Shown: positions 43,219 through 51,387, counted from the stretch's first letter. The stretch: DNA of 64,000 nucleotides from CAXBMB01 sp963976695 (GCA_963976695.1 CAXBMB010000010.1:1-64000), one strand, 5' to 3'. Notes: generated by a model from the sequence alone, not told the origin. Translations and numbers: made by a program.

Positions 43219-43255
43219 AAAAGCCCTTTGAACCTAATGGTTTGAAGGGCTTTTT
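43219..43255 (+). terminator. Terminator of tRNA-Asn
   Basis: AAAAGCCCTT (from 43219) pairs with AAGGGCTTTT (to 43254), with a second inner pairing of AACC and GGTT, followed by T residues. It is directly downstream of tRNA-Asn and also faces the stop of the leftward CxxCH protein gene. Confidence 0.85.
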
Positions 43256-43268
43256 CTATTGCGCCGAC

Positions 43269-43865
43269 CTACTCCGCCAGATCGACGCCCTTGCCGTCGT
43301 GACAGCGCGAACAGCCTTCCAGCCCGGTGGAGGTGGCCAGGCAGGCCTCCAGCTGTTGTTCCACCAAGATATGGCTCTGGGCGCGGTCGTGGCAGGCCGC
43401 CAGCAGCTCGGAAATGTTATTTCTTTTCCCCCAAGCGAAATACTCTGAGGTGGCCAATCCCAACCGATTCAACTCGATAAACAGATAGATAGGCAGCTTG
43501 TGATGCCCCCGAAGCTCCATCATCGCCTCATTCAGGGTGATCCGACCGCATTGTTTTGAAAGCACGTAGTTGCGCAAGAAAACCAACTCATCCTCAGCCA
43601 TGACAAACAGGTTGGCGTAAAGGTAGGCAATCGCCCGGTCCCGACCGACATAGCTGTCCTCGATGCCTTTGGCCAGACAGCGGCAATCCGCCGACTTATA
43701 GCCGTCGCTGGCGGTACAGCGTTTGGCAAACGATCTGGCCAAATCCCCCTCCCCAACTTGCGCGGCGGCGCCCGGCACCGCCAGCAACCAGACAGCCAGC
43801 AGCAAAGCAATCGCGCGCCACTGCCGTAAACTCCTGCCCGCCGCATCCTGCAATAAACAACTCAT
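43269..43865 (-). CDS. Cysteine-rich exported protein with C-terminal CxxCH motif
   Basis: A 198-residue protein not recognised as a named family. A signal peptide is clear (RQWRAIALLLAVWLLAVPG, then AAAQ, about residues 14-36). The mature part contains about eight cysteines: ADCRCLAKGIEDSY, SKQCGRI, AACHDRAQS, EACLAT, and finally GCSRCHDGKG. The last is a CxxCH motif (residues 185-189) of the type that binds haem c covalently, so it may be a small one-haem cytochrome; it lacks an obvious methionine ligand downstream. Alternatively the cysteines form disulfides. ATG 43865 is preceded by AAAGGG. The gene lies alone, convergent with tRNA-Asn. Confidence 0.7.
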   Translation of the reverse strand: MSCLLQDAAGRSLRQWRAIALLLAVWLLAVPGAAAQVGEGDLARSFAKRCTASDGYKSADCRCLAKGIEDSYVGRDRAIAYLYANLFVMAEDELVFLRNYVLSKQCGRITLNEAMMELRGHHKLPIYLFIELNRLGLATSEYFAWGKRNNISELLAACHDRAQSHILVEQQLEACLATSTGLEGCSRCHDGKGVDLAE

Positions 43866-44193
43866 GGTTGCGCCCTTTCCGCTAAAAAACCGAGCCGGCA
43901 TAGACCCCTCCGCCGCGAAGAACGACAACTCCGATCCTCTCTTGCATTTGGCGTATAGCCCGCTCCATAAACAGCTACGAATTGTCGCACAAGATCAATT
44001 GGGAGCCACAACAAGCGCTTAGCGAAGGTTATCCCCAAAGGCGCGTCCGGGCCGCTTAGACAAGCCTATCATTACCCTTAAAAAAGCATTACTTTACCCG
44101 ACCAGACAAACAGGATGGCTTGGGAACAGGTGAACGCGGCACCGCGCCCCTTGTTCCGAACTTGCCGAAGAAGATTTGTCGAAGGAGGATGTC
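43866..44193. other. Divergent intergenic region
   Basis: These 328 bases separate the leftward CxxCH protein gene from the rightward 64-residue protein gene. No gene is supported. An AT-rich stretch at 44060-44100 is the likely site for the rightward promoter. Confidence 0.45.
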
Positions 44194-44388
44194 ATGACCA
44201 CACCCTGTGTCGACTCAGCGGCCATCACCCCGGCCTCCTTAGCGCCGTCGAAGCGGAGCAAATCAGCGGCCCGGAGTCCAAAGGACCGTCCCCGGTCATC
44301 GCGATCAATCGTCAATCTCGGACTGTTGCTCGGAAGCGCCGGCCTCGGCGGCCTGGCGATCATCGCTTGGTTGCTGATGGTCTTTTAA
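44194..44388 (+). CDS. Small single-span membrane protein, 64 residues
   Basis: A short gene supported by a consensus ribosome site, AAGGAGG (44182-44188), five bases before ATG 44194. The product has a basic, serine-rich N-terminal half (SKRSKSAARSPKDRPRSSRS) and one C-terminal membrane span, NLGLLLGSAGLGGLAIIAWLL, giving an N-in single-pass topology. No family is recognised. It faces the 25-residue gene tail-to-tail across a shared terminator. Confidence 0.55.
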   Translation: MTTPCVDSAAITPASLAPSKRSKSAARSPKDRPRSSRSIVNLGLLLGSAGLGGLAIIAWLLMVF

Positions 44389-44501
44389 ACGGCTGCGAGA
44401 GCCCGCTCAAAACATACAATAGTCGGCAAACCCAACACAGCGATGAAAAAGCGGACGGGAAACGACCGCGCGGCTGAATTTTTATCCGCCATCAAGAATA
44501 A

Positions 44502-44534
44502 AAAACCGGCGAGCCATAACAGCTTGCCGGTTTT
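44502..44534. terminator. Strong bidirectional terminator
   Basis: AAAACCGGC (44502-44510) pairs with GCCGGTTTT (44526-44534), extended inward by three more pairs and one wobble, with T-runs both ways. It lies between the converging 64-residue and 25-residue genes and, read leftward, is 50 bases after the stop of the latter. Confidence 0.9.
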
Positions 44535-44584
44535 ATTGTGCCCTTCGTAGAGGGGCTGGAATTCGGTCGACCATGGCTTTTGTC

Positions 44585-44662
44585 TCAGACAAAGGCAACG
44601 ATCATGCCGAGAACCGTCAAAGCAATAACATGAGCCAAACCCACGGTGAGATTTGCTTGCAT
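44585..44662 (-). CDS. Very small membrane peptide, 25 residues
   Basis: A 78-base frame encoding MQANLTVGLAHV followed by IALTVLGMIVAFV, one hydrophobic helix spanning most of the peptide. It has an AAAGGAG ribosome site eight bases before the ATG, and a strong terminator about 50 bases after the stop. These two signals around a frame this short make it a credible gene. It resembles in kind, not in sequence, small subunits of oxidase or transporter complexes (CydX, KdpF). No family is recognised. Confidence 0.5.
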   Translation of the reverse strand: MQANLTVGLAHVIALTVLGMIVAFV

Positions 44663-44865
44663 CGGACCTGCTCCTTTGTTGGATCCCAAAACGCCAAGTA
44701 ACGGCGAGATCGCGCACCCGCGTTCTGGTGATGACATAGGCCTCCGCCCGCCCGCTGTCCATTGCATAAAACGCATGGCTTTTCCGGAGTTCTTGCACGG
44801 GTGGTTTAAAATCTGCTGAACTCCTTCGCGCGCCACGTCACGACACTTGAATTCGGGGAAACAGA

Positions 44866-45534
44866 ATGCCTGACAATGCGAACCCGCCATCACCCCACGC
44901 CGCACCGCCTTTTGGCCCCAAGGACGTTGAAATTCTCAACCGGCAGGTCGCCTTTGACGGCTTCTTTCGCCTGACCCGCTACCAAGTCAAACATCGCCTC
45001 TATGCGGGCGGCTGGTCGGCGGCGCTGCAGCGGGAGGTTTTGGAGCGCGCCCCCTGCATTGCTCTGCTGCCATACGATCCGCTGCGCGACCGGGTGGTGA
45101 TGATCGAACAGTTTCGCCTGCCGGCCCATCTCGCCGCCAGACCGGCCTGGCAGTTGGAAATTATCGCCGGCATCATTGAGGCCGACGCCACCGCCGAGGC
45201 CAGCGTCCACAAGGAGGCGCAGGAAGAAGCCGGCTTGGAAGTGAAGACCCTGGAGCGGATTTGCCGCTATATGCCCTCCGCCGGCGGTTGCACGGAAAAT
45301 ATTGATTTGTTCATTGGCGGCGTGGATAGCCGTGGGGCAACTGGCCTGTTCGGCCGATCCGACGAAGGAGAGGATATTCGCGCCATCACCCTGGAGACCG
45401 ACGAGGCCGTTGCGCTCATCGACCAGGGGCGGATCCAACAGTCGGCCGCGCTTATCGCGCTGTTGTGGCTGAAAAGCGCGCGGTCGCGGCTGCGCGAGAG
45501 CTGGCTCGATCCGCACCAACGATCACGCTATTGA
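44866..45534 (+). CDS. Nudix hydrolase, ADP-ribose pyrophosphatase (NudF-like)
   Basis: A 222-residue NDP-sugar/ADP-ribose hydrolase. It contains ALLPYDPLRDRVVMIEQFRLP and a long Nudix box GIIEADATAEASVHKEAQEEAGLEV (split over about residues 102-126). Two box positions deviate from consensus: the first glutamate of G-x5-E is alanine and the arginine before the catalytic E-x-x-E-E is lysine, while the three catalytic glutamates are kept. The downstream YMPSAGGCTENIDLFIG proline/glutamate loop is typical for ADPRase. It precedes cysK by 103 bases. Confidence 0.88.
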   Translation: MPDNANPPSPHAAPPFGPKDVEILNRQVAFDGFFRLTRYQVKHRLYAGGWSAALQREVLERAPCIALLPYDPLRDRVVMIEQFRLPAHLAARPAWQLEIIAGIIEADATAEASVHKEAQEEAGLEVKTLERICRYMPSAGGCTENIDLFIGGVDSRGATGLFGRSDEGEDIRAITLETDEAVALIDQGRIQQSAALIALLWLKSARSRLRESWLDPHQRSRY

Positions 45535-45549
45535 TCTGGGACAAGAAAG

Positions 45550-45576
45550 AATAACACATTTGAAATAGGTGTTATT
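45550..45576. promoter_or_regulatory. Inverted repeat upstream of cysK
   Basis: AATAACAC (45550-45557) and GTGTTATT (45569-45576) are perfect 8-bp arms with an 11-base spacer, 62 bases before the cysK start. It could be an operator or a hairpin; there is no T-run, so a terminator for the Nudix gene is less likely. Confidence 0.5.
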
Positions 45577-45577
45577 T

Positions 45578-45605
45578 GATATTTCCCCGACAAATACGAT
45601 ATTTC
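45578..45605 (+). repeat. Direct repeat GATATTTC, two copies 20 bp apart
   Basis: GATATTTC begins at 45578 and again at 45598, exactly two helical turns apart, in the cysK leader; a third near copy GATATTTT begins at 45630 next to the start codon. The phasing suggests a tandem binding site for a regulator. Confidence 0.45.
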
Positions 45606-45637
45606 TTCCTCAACCACATGTCAGATTGAGATATTTT

Positions 45638-46639
45638 ATGGACCTTCGCGACGGCTTTATCGGCACCATCGGCAACACGCCGCTCATTCGCCTCAACCGC
45701 CTTTCCGACCTAGCCGGGTGTGAAATCCTGGGAAAGGCTGAATTTCTCAACCCCGGCGGCTCGGTAAAGGATCGGGCGGCGCTGGCGATTATCCGCGACG
45801 CGGAGCGCCAGGGAACCCTGCGGCCCGGCGGGGTTATCGTCGAAGGCACGGCGGGCAACACCGGCATCGGCCTGGCCCTGGTGGGGCGGGCATTGGGGTA
45901 TCGCTCGGTTATCGTTATCCCGGAGACGCAGAGCCAGGAAAAGAAGGACATGCTGCTCTTGTCCGGGGCTGACCTGAGACAGGTTCCCGCCGTCCCCTAC
46001 AAAGATCCGAACAACTATGTCCACTATTCCCGCCGACTGGCCGAGGAACTGGCGGAAAGCGAGCCCAACGGCGCGATCTGGGCCAACCAGTTCGACAACG
46101 TCGCCAACCGCCAAGGCCACTATGAAACCACCGGCCCCGAGATTTGGAAACAAACCGACGGCAAGGTCGACGGGTTTGTCTGTTCGGTTGGAACCGGCGG
46201 CAGTCTGGCCGGCGTCTCCTTGGCGCTAAAGGAACGCAATTCGAAGATCGTCACCGCCCTGGCGGACCCCGGCGGCTCGGCCCTCTATGGCTTTTACGCG
46301 GACGGCGCGTTGAAAGCCGAAGGCGCCTCCATCACCGAGGGGATCGGGCAAGGCCGCATCACCAAGAACCTCGAAGGCGCCCCGATCGACCACGCCTTCC
46401 GGATTTCCGACGAAGAGGCGCTGCCGGTGATTTTCGACCTGCTGGAAAAAGATGGCCTGTGCGTCGGCGGCTCCACCGGCATCAACCTGGTTGGCGCCTT
46501 GCGCCTGGCCAAGGAAATGGGGCCGGGCCACGTTATCACCACACTGCTTTGCGACTATGGCACCCGCTACCAGTCAAAGCTGTTCAACCCGGCCTTCTTG
46601 AAGGAAAAGAACCTGCCGACACCCAGTTGGCTGGCCTAG
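45638..46639 (+). CDS. cysK: Cysteine synthase A
   Basis: PLP enzyme (O-acetylserine sulfhydrylase) that makes cysteine from O-acetylserine and sulfide. The 333-residue product has IGNTPLIRLNRL, the PLP lysine in FLNPGGSVKDR (K44), the substrate loop EGTAGNTGIGLA, and VCSVGTGGSLAGVS for phosphate binding. Its C-terminal region is of the longer alphaproteobacterial form. ATG 45638 was chosen since the family begins here; an in-frame ATG at 45569 would overlap the operator-like repeat. The Shine-Dalgarno is weak. Confidence 0.95.
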   Translation: MDLRDGFIGTIGNTPLIRLNRLSDLAGCEILGKAEFLNPGGSVKDRAALAIIRDAERQGTLRPGGVIVEGTAGNTGIGLALVGRALGYRSVIVIPETQSQEKKDMLLLSGADLRQVPAVPYKDPNNYVHYSRRLAEELAESEPNGAIWANQFDNVANRQGHYETTGPEIWKQTDGKVDGFVCSVGTGGSLAGVSLALKERNSKIVTALADPGGSALYGFYADGALKAEGASITEGIGQGRITKNLEGAPIDHAFRISDEEALPVIFDLLEKDGLCVGGSTGINLVGALRLAKEMGPGHVITTLLCDYGTRYQSKLFNPAFLKEKNLPTPSWLA

Positions 46640-46648
46640 CGTCGGACC

Positions 46649-46690
46649 GGTTCAACGGGAACCACGCGCCCCCGTGGTCCCCGTTGAACC
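46649..46690 (+). terminator. Long hairpin after cysK
   Basis: GGTTCAACGGGAACCACG (46649-46666) pairs with the segment 46673-46690 over 17 of 18 positions, leaving a six-base loop. No T-run follows, so it may protect the mRNA 3' end or terminate weakly. Confidence 0.6.
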
Positions 46691-46715
46691 GTGGCGCCGC
46701 CGCTTCGTCCCCTAA

Positions 46716-46770
46716 ATTTCCGATTATGGCTTTCCGGTCATGACTTTCCGATCATGATTTTTGATCATGA
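46716..46770. repeat. Four tandem 14-bp units upstream of alaX
   Basis: Consecutive units ATTTCCGATTATGG, CTTTCCGGTCATGA, CTTTCCGATCATGA and the 13-base TTTTTGATCATGA cover 46716-46770. The array is about 125 bases before the alaX start, between the cysK hairpin and alaX. Confidence 0.75.
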
Positions 46771-46894
46771 CGTTGCTTTCGTCTCCGGTCTTTCTCGGCT
46801 AGAAGTTTAGCCCTTGGCTTCGATCCGCCGGCGCGCCCGCACCACCGCTGCGCCCGGGCAGGAACGAGCAAAAAACACCTAAAGAGAGGCCCCC

Positions 46895-47599
46895 ATGGAA
46901 CTGCTTTTTCGCAATGACGCCTATCTAAAAGCCTGCGACGCCGACGTCATTCAGGCGGATGAAACCGGAGTCCGCCTTAGCCGTACGGTTTTTTATCCTG
47001 AAGGCGGGGGCCAACCCGGCGATACCGGACAGTTGGTCTTGGCGGACGGCAGCACACTGACGGTCGTCGACACGAAAAAAGGCGAAGACCACAACGATGT
47101 GATCCACAAGCTGGCCGACGGCAGCGCTTTGCCCGCCGTCGGGGCGTCGGTGACCGCGACCATCGATTGGGCGCGACGCCACCGCCTGATGCGGATGCAC
47201 ACCTGTCTGCATCTGCTTTGCGCCCTGGTGGACGGTGACGTTACCGGAGGGCAGATCAGCGACGGCAAGGGCCGGTTAGACTTCAATTTGCCCGACACCG
47301 CACTGGATAAGGAGGCGCTGCGCGCCGGCCTCAACCGGCTGGTGGCGGAAGATCACGCCGTCCAGACGCTTTGGATTACCGACGAAGAACTCGACGCCCA
47401 GCCCGAGCTTGTGCGCACCATGTCGGTCAAGCCGCCGCGCGCCGGCGGCCGGATCCGGCTATTAAAAATTGACGCCGTCGACCTGCAGCCCTGCGGCGGC
47501 ACCCATGTGGCCCGCACCGGCGAAATCGGCTCGATTGACGTCGGCAAGATCGAAAACAAGGGACGGCAAAACCGCCGGATAAATCTGCGCTTTGCGTGA
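46895..47599 (+). CDS. Alanyl-tRNA editing protein (AlaX-L type)
   Basis: Free-standing editing enzyme that hydrolyses mischarged Ser- or Gly-tRNA-Ala. The 234-residue protein has an N-terminal OB-like segment (TVFYPEGGGQPGDTGQL) and the AlaRS-type editing site: HTCLH (H102, H106) and CGGTHV (C200, H204), which together bind zinc. The ATG is preceded by AGAGAGG. It is a single gene, convergent with the flippase gene. Confidence 0.92.
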   Translation: MELLFRNDAYLKACDADVIQADETGVRLSRTVFYPEGGGQPGDTGQLVLADGSTLTVVDTKKGEDHNDVIHKLADGSALPAVGASVTATIDWARRHRLMRMHTCLHLLCALVDGDVTGGQISDGKGRLDFNLPDTALDKEALRAGLNRLVAEDHAVQTLWITDEELDAQPELVRTMSVKPPRAGGRIRLLKIDAVDLQPCGGTHVARTGEIGSIDVGKIENKGRQNRRINLRFA

Positions 47600-47671
47600 T
47601 CCGCGCGGCCGCCCGCGGCCACCAGGCGGACGTCTGGCGTGTTCGCCGGGCAAGCCGCCTGTGATCACAGG

Positions 47672-49003
47672 CTAGCGTGGTTGCGCGCGACTTTCGGTGC
47701 GCAGCGCCCGATAGGCATACAGCAGATTGATCGCGCCGAGGGTGGCCGATTGGGCAATCGCCAACCACAGCACGCCAGACAGGGTTGTGACGTCAAACAA
47801 CAGCAGGAAGAGCGTAAAGGAACCCAGGTTGCCGGCCACAACCCAGATCGGAGACAGGATGTGGCCGCGCACCTGCATCAGCTTGCCGGAAACGGATTCG
47901 ATCACCAGCAAGCACAGGCCGATGGCCATCAACACCAAAGCCTGCTCCAGCCCTAGGTAGTTGCGGCCGAGCAGGGCAAGCAGTTGCCCCGGCACCACAA
48001 AGGTCATCGCCAAGAAGCCGAGCGGCACGGCCGTGGCGACCGCGATCAACAGGAAATAGGTCGCCAGCAGGTGCCCCTGTCGATCACGCTTGGCGTAGTA
48101 AGGCAGGAAGATGTTCCCGACAACCAGGCTGACAAGGGTGGTGATCACGCCGAAGCGCTCCAACGCGCCGAAGGAGGCGACGGTCTGGGCGCCCCCGAAA
48201 ACCGCCAAGAGGGTGAGTTTCGCCAACCCGGAAAAGATATAGAACAGGTCGTTGGGCCAGGAACGCAGGATAAATTTGCGCGCCCGACCCCACGCCATGG
48301 CCGCCCGCGCCTCGGACGAATTGTCGACGGCCTCGCCGGTCCGCCAGGGCGCCTTGCGGCGGCAAAACCGACCGTAGTTCCTGAGTTCGATAAAGATCCC
48401 CGGCACCACCGCCAGCAAGGCCAACCAAGGCTCGGTAACAAAATAAAGCAAGGGCCCGACGACCACCAAGCGCGACAGCGCCGCCCAAAAATTCGTTCGC
48501 ATGATGAGCGGCAACTGGCCGTGCAGGCGCGCCACCTCCAAAAACAGCGAAGACAGCGCCATCGTCAGCGCCAGACCACCCAAAATCAGATAGTAGGGCA
48601 GCACCACCGGCAGCAAAAAACCGGTTTCGCGCAGCAGGTAGTAGACGAAGGGAAAGGCGACGACAAAAACCACCGGAAAGAGCCGCTTGAGAATGCGCAG
48701 CACCAGGCGCAACGACTGGCCCAACTGGGTCGGTTCCCGCCAGTTTGGCCCGCCGTCGAACAGCAAAATCTGCACCAGGCCGGACGACCCCAGCAGCTTG
48801 ACCGACATGGTCAGCATCAAAACCAGCGTATAAAGCGCATAGTCGTTCACCGACAAGAGATTGACGATGAGAAAACCGCAGACCATGTTCATCAGCTGAA
48901 TCAGCCCCATGGTGACGGAAAATCTCGACAGCCGCGCCAAGCGCCCGGTGAGCTTGCCCCGATCGAGCAGGTCCATCCCGGCCGGCTTTTTTTCTCGCGC
49001 CAC
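47672..49003 (-). CDS. Oligosaccharide flippase-family membrane protein
   Basis: A polytopic membrane protein of about 443 residues with roughly twelve hydrophobic segments, resembling the MOP/PST (Wzx) exporters for polysaccharide units. Typical are the N-terminal SVTMGLIQLMNMVCGFLIV and paired spans to the end, with basic loops. GTG 49003 is the preferred start; the frame is open further upstream to 49213 but that part is arginine-rich and non-membrane. ATG 48976 is another possibility. No other polysaccharide genes are beside it, so its substrate is unknown. Confidence 0.75.
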   Translation of the reverse strand: MAREKKPAGMDLLDRGKLTGRLARLSRFSVTMGLIQLMNMVCGFLIVNLLSVNDYALYTLVLMLTMSVKLLGSSGLVQILLFDGGPNWREPTQLGQSLRLVLRILKRLFPVVFVVAFPFVYYLLRETGFLLPVVLPYYLILGGLALTMALSSLFLEVARLHGQLPLIMRTNFWAALSRLVVVGPLLYFVTEPWLALLAVVPGIFIELRNYGRFCRRKAPWRTGEAVDNSSEARAAMAWGRARKFILRSWPNDLFYIFSGLAKLTLLAVFGGAQTVASFGALERFGVITTLVSLVVGNIFLPYYAKRDRQGHLLATYFLLIAVATAVPLGFLAMTFVVPGQLLALLGRNYLGLEQALVLMAIGLCLLVIESVSGKLMQVRGHILSPIWVVAGNLGSFTLFLLLFDVTTLSGVLWLAIAQSATLGAINLLYAYRALRTESRAQPR

Positions 49004-49381
49004 CTTTAATTCATCTCCACGGCTATCCAACTCCCACAGCGTCGCGGTCTCCAGTACTGGCCCGCAGCAACGCGCGTTGCCGGCCGATTCACCGCCGGAC
49101 ACCGCCGGCCGGCTTTGCCGCCGGACCCCGCGCCGCCCTTTGCGGCGCCACCTTACCAGCCCGAACGGCACAAAAACACCGCAGCTTGTTTGCCGCCGCC
49201 AAGCGGCCACCACTTTTGCGCGCCGCCGCCTGCTTTGCCGCGCTCCGACTTCTTGCTATAAATTCACCCTGAATCGCGCGCGCATTTACTTGGCAAACAC
49301 ACGATTGAGCCATAAGTTTGTGGCTCGCGGCTTATCGGCTGATCTCTTTCCGGCTTTTCCTTGAATTTAGGTCACAGTGCA
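49004..49381. other. Divergent intergenic region between the flippase gene and sseA
   Basis: These 378 bases hold no supported gene. The left part is GC-rich with runs of CCGCCGG, and the right part carries the candidate sseA promoter listed separately. Confidence 0.5.
49235..49262 (+). promoter_or_regulatory. Candidate sigma-70 promoter of sseA
   Basis: TTGCCG (49235-49240) and TATAAA (49257-49262) are 16 bases apart, matching four and five of six consensus positions. The sseA start lies about 120 bases downstream. Confidence 0.45.
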
Positions 49382-50251
49382 ATGATGTCTCTCGCCCCTC
49401 TCGTGTCCACCGAATGGTTGGCTAGAAATTTCTCATCCCCGGATATCCGGGTGGTCGATGCCAGCTATTTTCTGCCCAACGAAGACCAAGACGCCCGCAA
49501 GCTCTATGAAGAGGAACACATTCCAGGCGCGGTGTTTTTCGATATCGATGCGATCAAGGATCCCTCTTCGCCCCTGCCCCACATGCTGCCCGCGCCGGAA
49601 ATTTTCTCCAGCAAGGTGCGTAAACTGGGCTTGGGCGACGGCCTGCGGATTATCGTCTATGACCGCCGCGGCATGATGTCGGCGCCGCGGGTTTGGTGGT
49701 CCTTTAAGCACTACGGCCACCATGACGTCTATGTCCTCGATGGCGGTTTGCAAAAGTGGAAGGCCGAGGGCCGGGCCCTGGATGACCACCCCATCGTTCC
49801 GATGGAGCGGCACTTCACCCCGCGGATGAATTCCCTTTTGCTGCGCGATAAGGAGCAGATGGTCGCCAACCTGGCCAGCGGGCGCGAACAGGTGGTTGAC
49901 GCCCGCGCCCAGGCGCGGTTTGAGGGGCGCGCGCCAGAACCCCGCCAGGGACTGCGAAGCGGACATATTCCACACAGCCGCAACCTGCCCTGGAACGACC
50001 TGGTCACCGCCGACAGCACCCTGAAGGATACCGCCGGCCTCAAGCAAGCCTTTGAGCAGGCCGGGCTGGATTTGACCCGCCCGATCGTCGCCAGCTGCGG
50101 CTCGGGGGTCACCGCCTGCGTCCTGCTGCTTGGCCTGTCGTGCCTTGGCTTGAAAAATCTGGCGCTCTATGACGGATCCTGGTCGGAATGGGGGCTGGAC
50201 GACAGCGGCGCGCCGATCGAACAGGGGCCGGCGGAAAGCCTGGAAAATTAG
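49382..50251 (+). CDS. sseA: 3-mercaptopyruvate sulfurtransferase
   Basis: Two-domain rhodanese that transfers sulfur from 3-mercaptopyruvate to a thiol or cyanide acceptor. The 289-residue product has an inactive N-terminal rhodanese domain (with HIPGAVFFDIDAIKDPSSPLPHMLP) and a catalytic C-terminal one (SGHIPHSRNLPWNDL, then SCGSGVTAC). The active loop CGSGVT (C239) is the type for mercaptopyruvate rather than thiosulfate. The start at 49382 uses AGGTC upstream; ATG 49385 is equally possible. The GNAT gene begins on the base after its stop codon. Confidence 0.94.
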   Translation: MMSLAPLVSTEWLARNFSSPDIRVVDASYFLPNEDQDARKLYEEEHIPGAVFFDIDAIKDPSSPLPHMLPAPEIFSSKVRKLGLGDGLRIIVYDRRGMMSAPRVWWSFKHYGHHDVYVLDGGLQKWKAEGRALDDHPIVPMERHFTPRMNSLLLRDKEQMVANLASGREQVVDARAQARFEGRAPEPRQGLRSGHIPHSRNLPWNDLVTADSTLKDTAGLKQAFEQAGLDLTRPIVASCGSGVTACVLLLGLSCLGLKNLALYDGSWSEWGLDDSGAPIEQGPAESLEN

Positions 50252-51307
50252 ATGACCAGTACCGACGCCCAGCCCAAAGCGGCACTGACTTTTCGCGCCT
50301 TTCAGGACGCGGACGCGCCCGCCTGCGTCAGCCTCTGGCAGCGCTGCGACCTGACGGTTTGGTACAACGATCCGCTTCAGGATATCACGCGCTTCCAGGC
50401 AAGCGACAACGCGCAGATTACCGTGGCGCTGGACGCGCAAGGAAAACTTTGCGGCACGATCTGCCACGGCCACGACGGCCATCGCGGCTGGATCTACTAT
50501 CTGGCGGTCGACCCGGACCATCAAGGCGCCGGACTGGGCCGTCAGCTTTGCGAAGCGGCGGAGCGCTGGCTGAAAGATCTCGACATCCCCAAGATCCAGT
50601 TGATGGTGCGCGCCAGCAACCACAAGGTAGCAAGCTTCTATCAAGCCATCGGCTATGAGGAGGAGCCGCGAAGGGTCTTCGCCAAGTGGCTGAAAGACAA
50701 AGGCCTTCCACCAGAAGAACTACGTCCCGACATTCCGCAAGGGGCCGATGTGGACGAGGACGTGGTCGACAAGAACAACACCCTGATCGTCACCGTCACG
50801 GACCTGGAAATGCTGACCCGGCCCGAGCATCCGCCGGCCCATCCGCCCTCCAACTTGCACATCGCGCTGCTCAAAACCAGGAACTGCACGGTTTCCTTCT
50901 ATCGCTACCTGTACAACACCGTCGGGCAACCCTGGCTGTGGTACGAGAAGCGCCTGGTCAGCGACGAAGCACTGGCAGCGCTTCTGGCGCGGGAGGAAAC
51001 CCAGATCTATGTGCTTTATGTCGAAGGCGTGCCCGCCGGGTTCTTCCAACTGGACCAGCTTGACAACCACACCATCGATCTTGCCTATTTCGGGCTTGCG
51101 CCCGACTACATCGGCATGAAGCTCGGTCCCTACCTGATGGACAGCGCCATTCACATCGCCTGGGACAAAAATCCCAAACGGGTCACGGTCAACACCTGCA
51201 CCCTGGATCACCACAAGGCCTTGCCGCTATATCAGAAACTGGGGTTTACGCCGGTCCGGCAACGGGTCAAGGCAATTGTCGACCCGCGCAGCAAAGGCAT
51301 CATGTAA
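50252..51307 (+). CDS. Double GNAT-domain acetyltransferase
   Basis: A 351-residue protein with two fused GNAT folds. The first (about residues 12-145) resembles YpeA-type acetyltransferases with YYLAVDPDHQGAGLGRQL as the acetyl-CoA motif. The second (about 190-345) has LAYFGLAPDYIGMKLGPYLMD, a degenerate version, and NTCTLDHHKALPLYQKLGF. Together they read as two families normally encoded separately. The start directly abuts the sseA stop, so translation is coupled. Substrates are unknown; an unbroken join of the two domains is supported by continuous frame. Confidence 0.8.
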   Translation: MTSTDAQPKAALTFRAFQDADAPACVSLWQRCDLTVWYNDPLQDITRFQASDNAQITVALDAQGKLCGTICHGHDGHRGWIYYLAVDPDHQGAGLGRQLCEAAERWLKDLDIPKIQLMVRASNHKVASFYQAIGYEEEPRRVFAKWLKDKGLPPEELRPDIPQGADVDEDVVDKNNTLIVTVTDLEMLTRPEHPPAHPPSNLHIALLKTRNCTVSFYRYLYNTVGQPWLWYEKRLVSDEALAALLAREETQIYVLYVEGVPAGFFQLDQLDNHTIDLAYFGLAPDYIGMKLGPYLMDSAIHIAWDKNPKRVTVNTCTLDHHKALPLYQKLGFTPVRQRVKAIVDPRSKGIM

Positions 51308-51387
51308 GCCGCCTTCGGTACAGCGCCCCAGCGATCCGAGCGGCGGCTTGGCCTTCTTTTCCCACAAAAACAATGGAATGAACGACA

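Noticed and set aside
43026..43220. A minus-strand frame containing APREGFEPPTRWL
   Set aside because: It is the well-known false protein produced by translating the antisense strand of tRNA-Asn.
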